Below, piece after piece: positions 5,530 to 6,006 of a stretch of 6,006 nucleotides of DNA (positions are counted from its first letter, which is position 1; each line of letters starts with the position of its first letter). The stretch comes from Bacillota bacterium (GTDB lineage: Bacteria; Bacillota; Clostridia; Lachnospirales; Lachnospiraceae). A model generated the notes under the pieces. The model was not told the origin of the DNA. It saw nothing but the letters and a program-made list of their open reading frames with translations, and did not search any database. The stretch is from positions 1 through 6,006 of the forward strand of contig JAFAEB010000044.1 in assembly GCA_023424235.1 (NCBI GenBank). The letters are read 5' to 3'. The position numbers and the translations under genes are program-made.

Positions 5530-6006
5530 TCAAACAGCATCTAGTTGTTTTTCAAGTTGTTGTTTGGCATACATATTAGCATAGAAACCATTTAGGGACA
5601 GTAGTTCCTTATGATCTCCATATTCCACCATCCTACCCTCATCTAATACCACAATTTTATCTGCATTTTGAATGGTTGAGATACGATGGGCTATAATAAT
5701 TGTTGTCTTTCCTTGTCGATTTTCTTTTAGGTTCTTAAGTATCTTTTCTTCTGTATTGGTATCTACAGCAGATAAGGCGTCGTCTAAGATTAAAATAGGT
5801 GCATTCTTCATTAACGCCCTTGCAATCGAGCTTCTTTGCTTTTGTCCACCTGAGAGCGTAACACCTCTCTCTCCTACAAGTGTATTATATTGATTAGGAA
5901 AATCCATTATATTATCATGAATACAAGCTTCAACTGCGGCTTTTTTTACTAATTCTATATCCTTATGATTACTACCAAAGGCGATATTATTAGCTAAGGT
6001 ATCTGA
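5530..6006 (-). CDS. ABC exporter half-transporter, C-terminal part (5' end beyond the right edge), degenerate subunit
   Basis: The minus-strand frame is open from base 6006 to the TGA at 5532-5530, giving 158 residues. An internal ATG at 5907 is not the start, because homologous sequence continues upstream ('SDTLANNIAFG', the segment after the Q-loop). Only the second half of the nucleotide-binding domain is present; the membrane domain and Walker A are off-window. Visible motifs (fragment numbering) are signature 'LSGGQ' (51-55), Walker B 'ILILD' (71-75), then Asp76 where catalytic Glu is expected, D-loop 'SAVD' and H-loop His107. An Asp here marks the degenerate-site subunit of heterodimeric exporters (BmrC/LmrC/TM287-like), in which its intact LSGGQ completes the active site of the partner and its own Walker motifs face the partner's LSAGQ. 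It is first of the visible operon, 55 nt ahead of its partner gene. Confidence 0.93.
   Translation of the reverse strand, partial: SDTLANNIAFGSNHKDIELVKKAAVEACIHDNIMDFPNQYNTLVGERGVTLSGGQKQRSSIARALMKNAPILILDDALSAVDTNTEEKILKNLKENRQGKTTIIIAHRISTIQNADKIVVLDEGRMVEYGDHKELLSLNGFYANMYAKQQLEKQLDAV

Noticed and set aside
3034..5893. Other plus-strand open frames of 66-77 codons inside the transporter genes (3034-3234, 4309-4542, 4930-5142, 5672-5893)
   Set aside because: Each lies opposite conserved transporter coding sequence, has no domain or initiation signal, and is explained as a shadow of the real gene.
5905..5907. ATG at 5907 as the start of a short 125-residue ATPase
   Set aside because: The frame continues upstream to the window edge with conserved ABC sequence ('SDTLANNIAFG'), so this Met is internal to a longer gene cut by the edge.

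Overview
This is an AT-rich window whose codon use, strong AGGAGG-type ribosome binding sites and protein styles point to an anaerobic Firmicute, most likely a clostridium of the Lachnospiraceae type. That placement is inferred from how the proteins look; no database was searched.

Left part (1-1290) is a redox-sensing pair. A Crp/Fnr-family regulator, cut by the left window edge, runs leftward from 414. A ferredoxin-like protein (543-1244) runs rightward. They share a short divergent intergenic region. In it sits a perfect palindrome (460-473, GTTGC-N4-GCAAC) with the 5-4-5 layout of Crp/Fnr operators. It is placed so that a bound regulator could activate the ferredoxin gene and repress its own. 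The ferredoxin gene ends in a strong hairpin terminator that faces both ways and also serves the convergent gene to its right.

Middle (1304-2398, minus strand) is a secreted protein with a signal peptide, two fibronectin-III-like repeats, a Thr-Pro linker and a C-terminal CAP (SCP/PR1-like) domain. It has an untranslated leader of about 90 nt with two predicted hairpins.

Right part (2502-6006, minus strand) looks like one transport operon read from right to left. It starts with a partial ABC exporter half-transporter (5530 to the right edge), then a second full half-transporter (3720-5474), then a cation diffusion facilitator (2502-3680). The two ABC proteins show complementary asymmetry. 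The first has LSGGQ but Asp in place of the catalytic Glu; the second has the catalytic Glu but an LSAGQ signature. This is the pattern of heterodimeric exporters such as BmrCD, LmrCD and TM287/288. The cation transporter carries an N-D-D-D transport site, suggesting manganese, and an apparently duplicated C-terminal domain.

No RNA genes, insertion sequences, CRISPR arrays or phage genes were seen. No gene-free stretch exceeds about 130 bases. I did not find a clearly novel system. The best leads are the divergent operator, the odd cluster-binding pattern of the ferredoxin, the tandem C-terminal domain of the cation transporter and the structured leader of the CAP gene.
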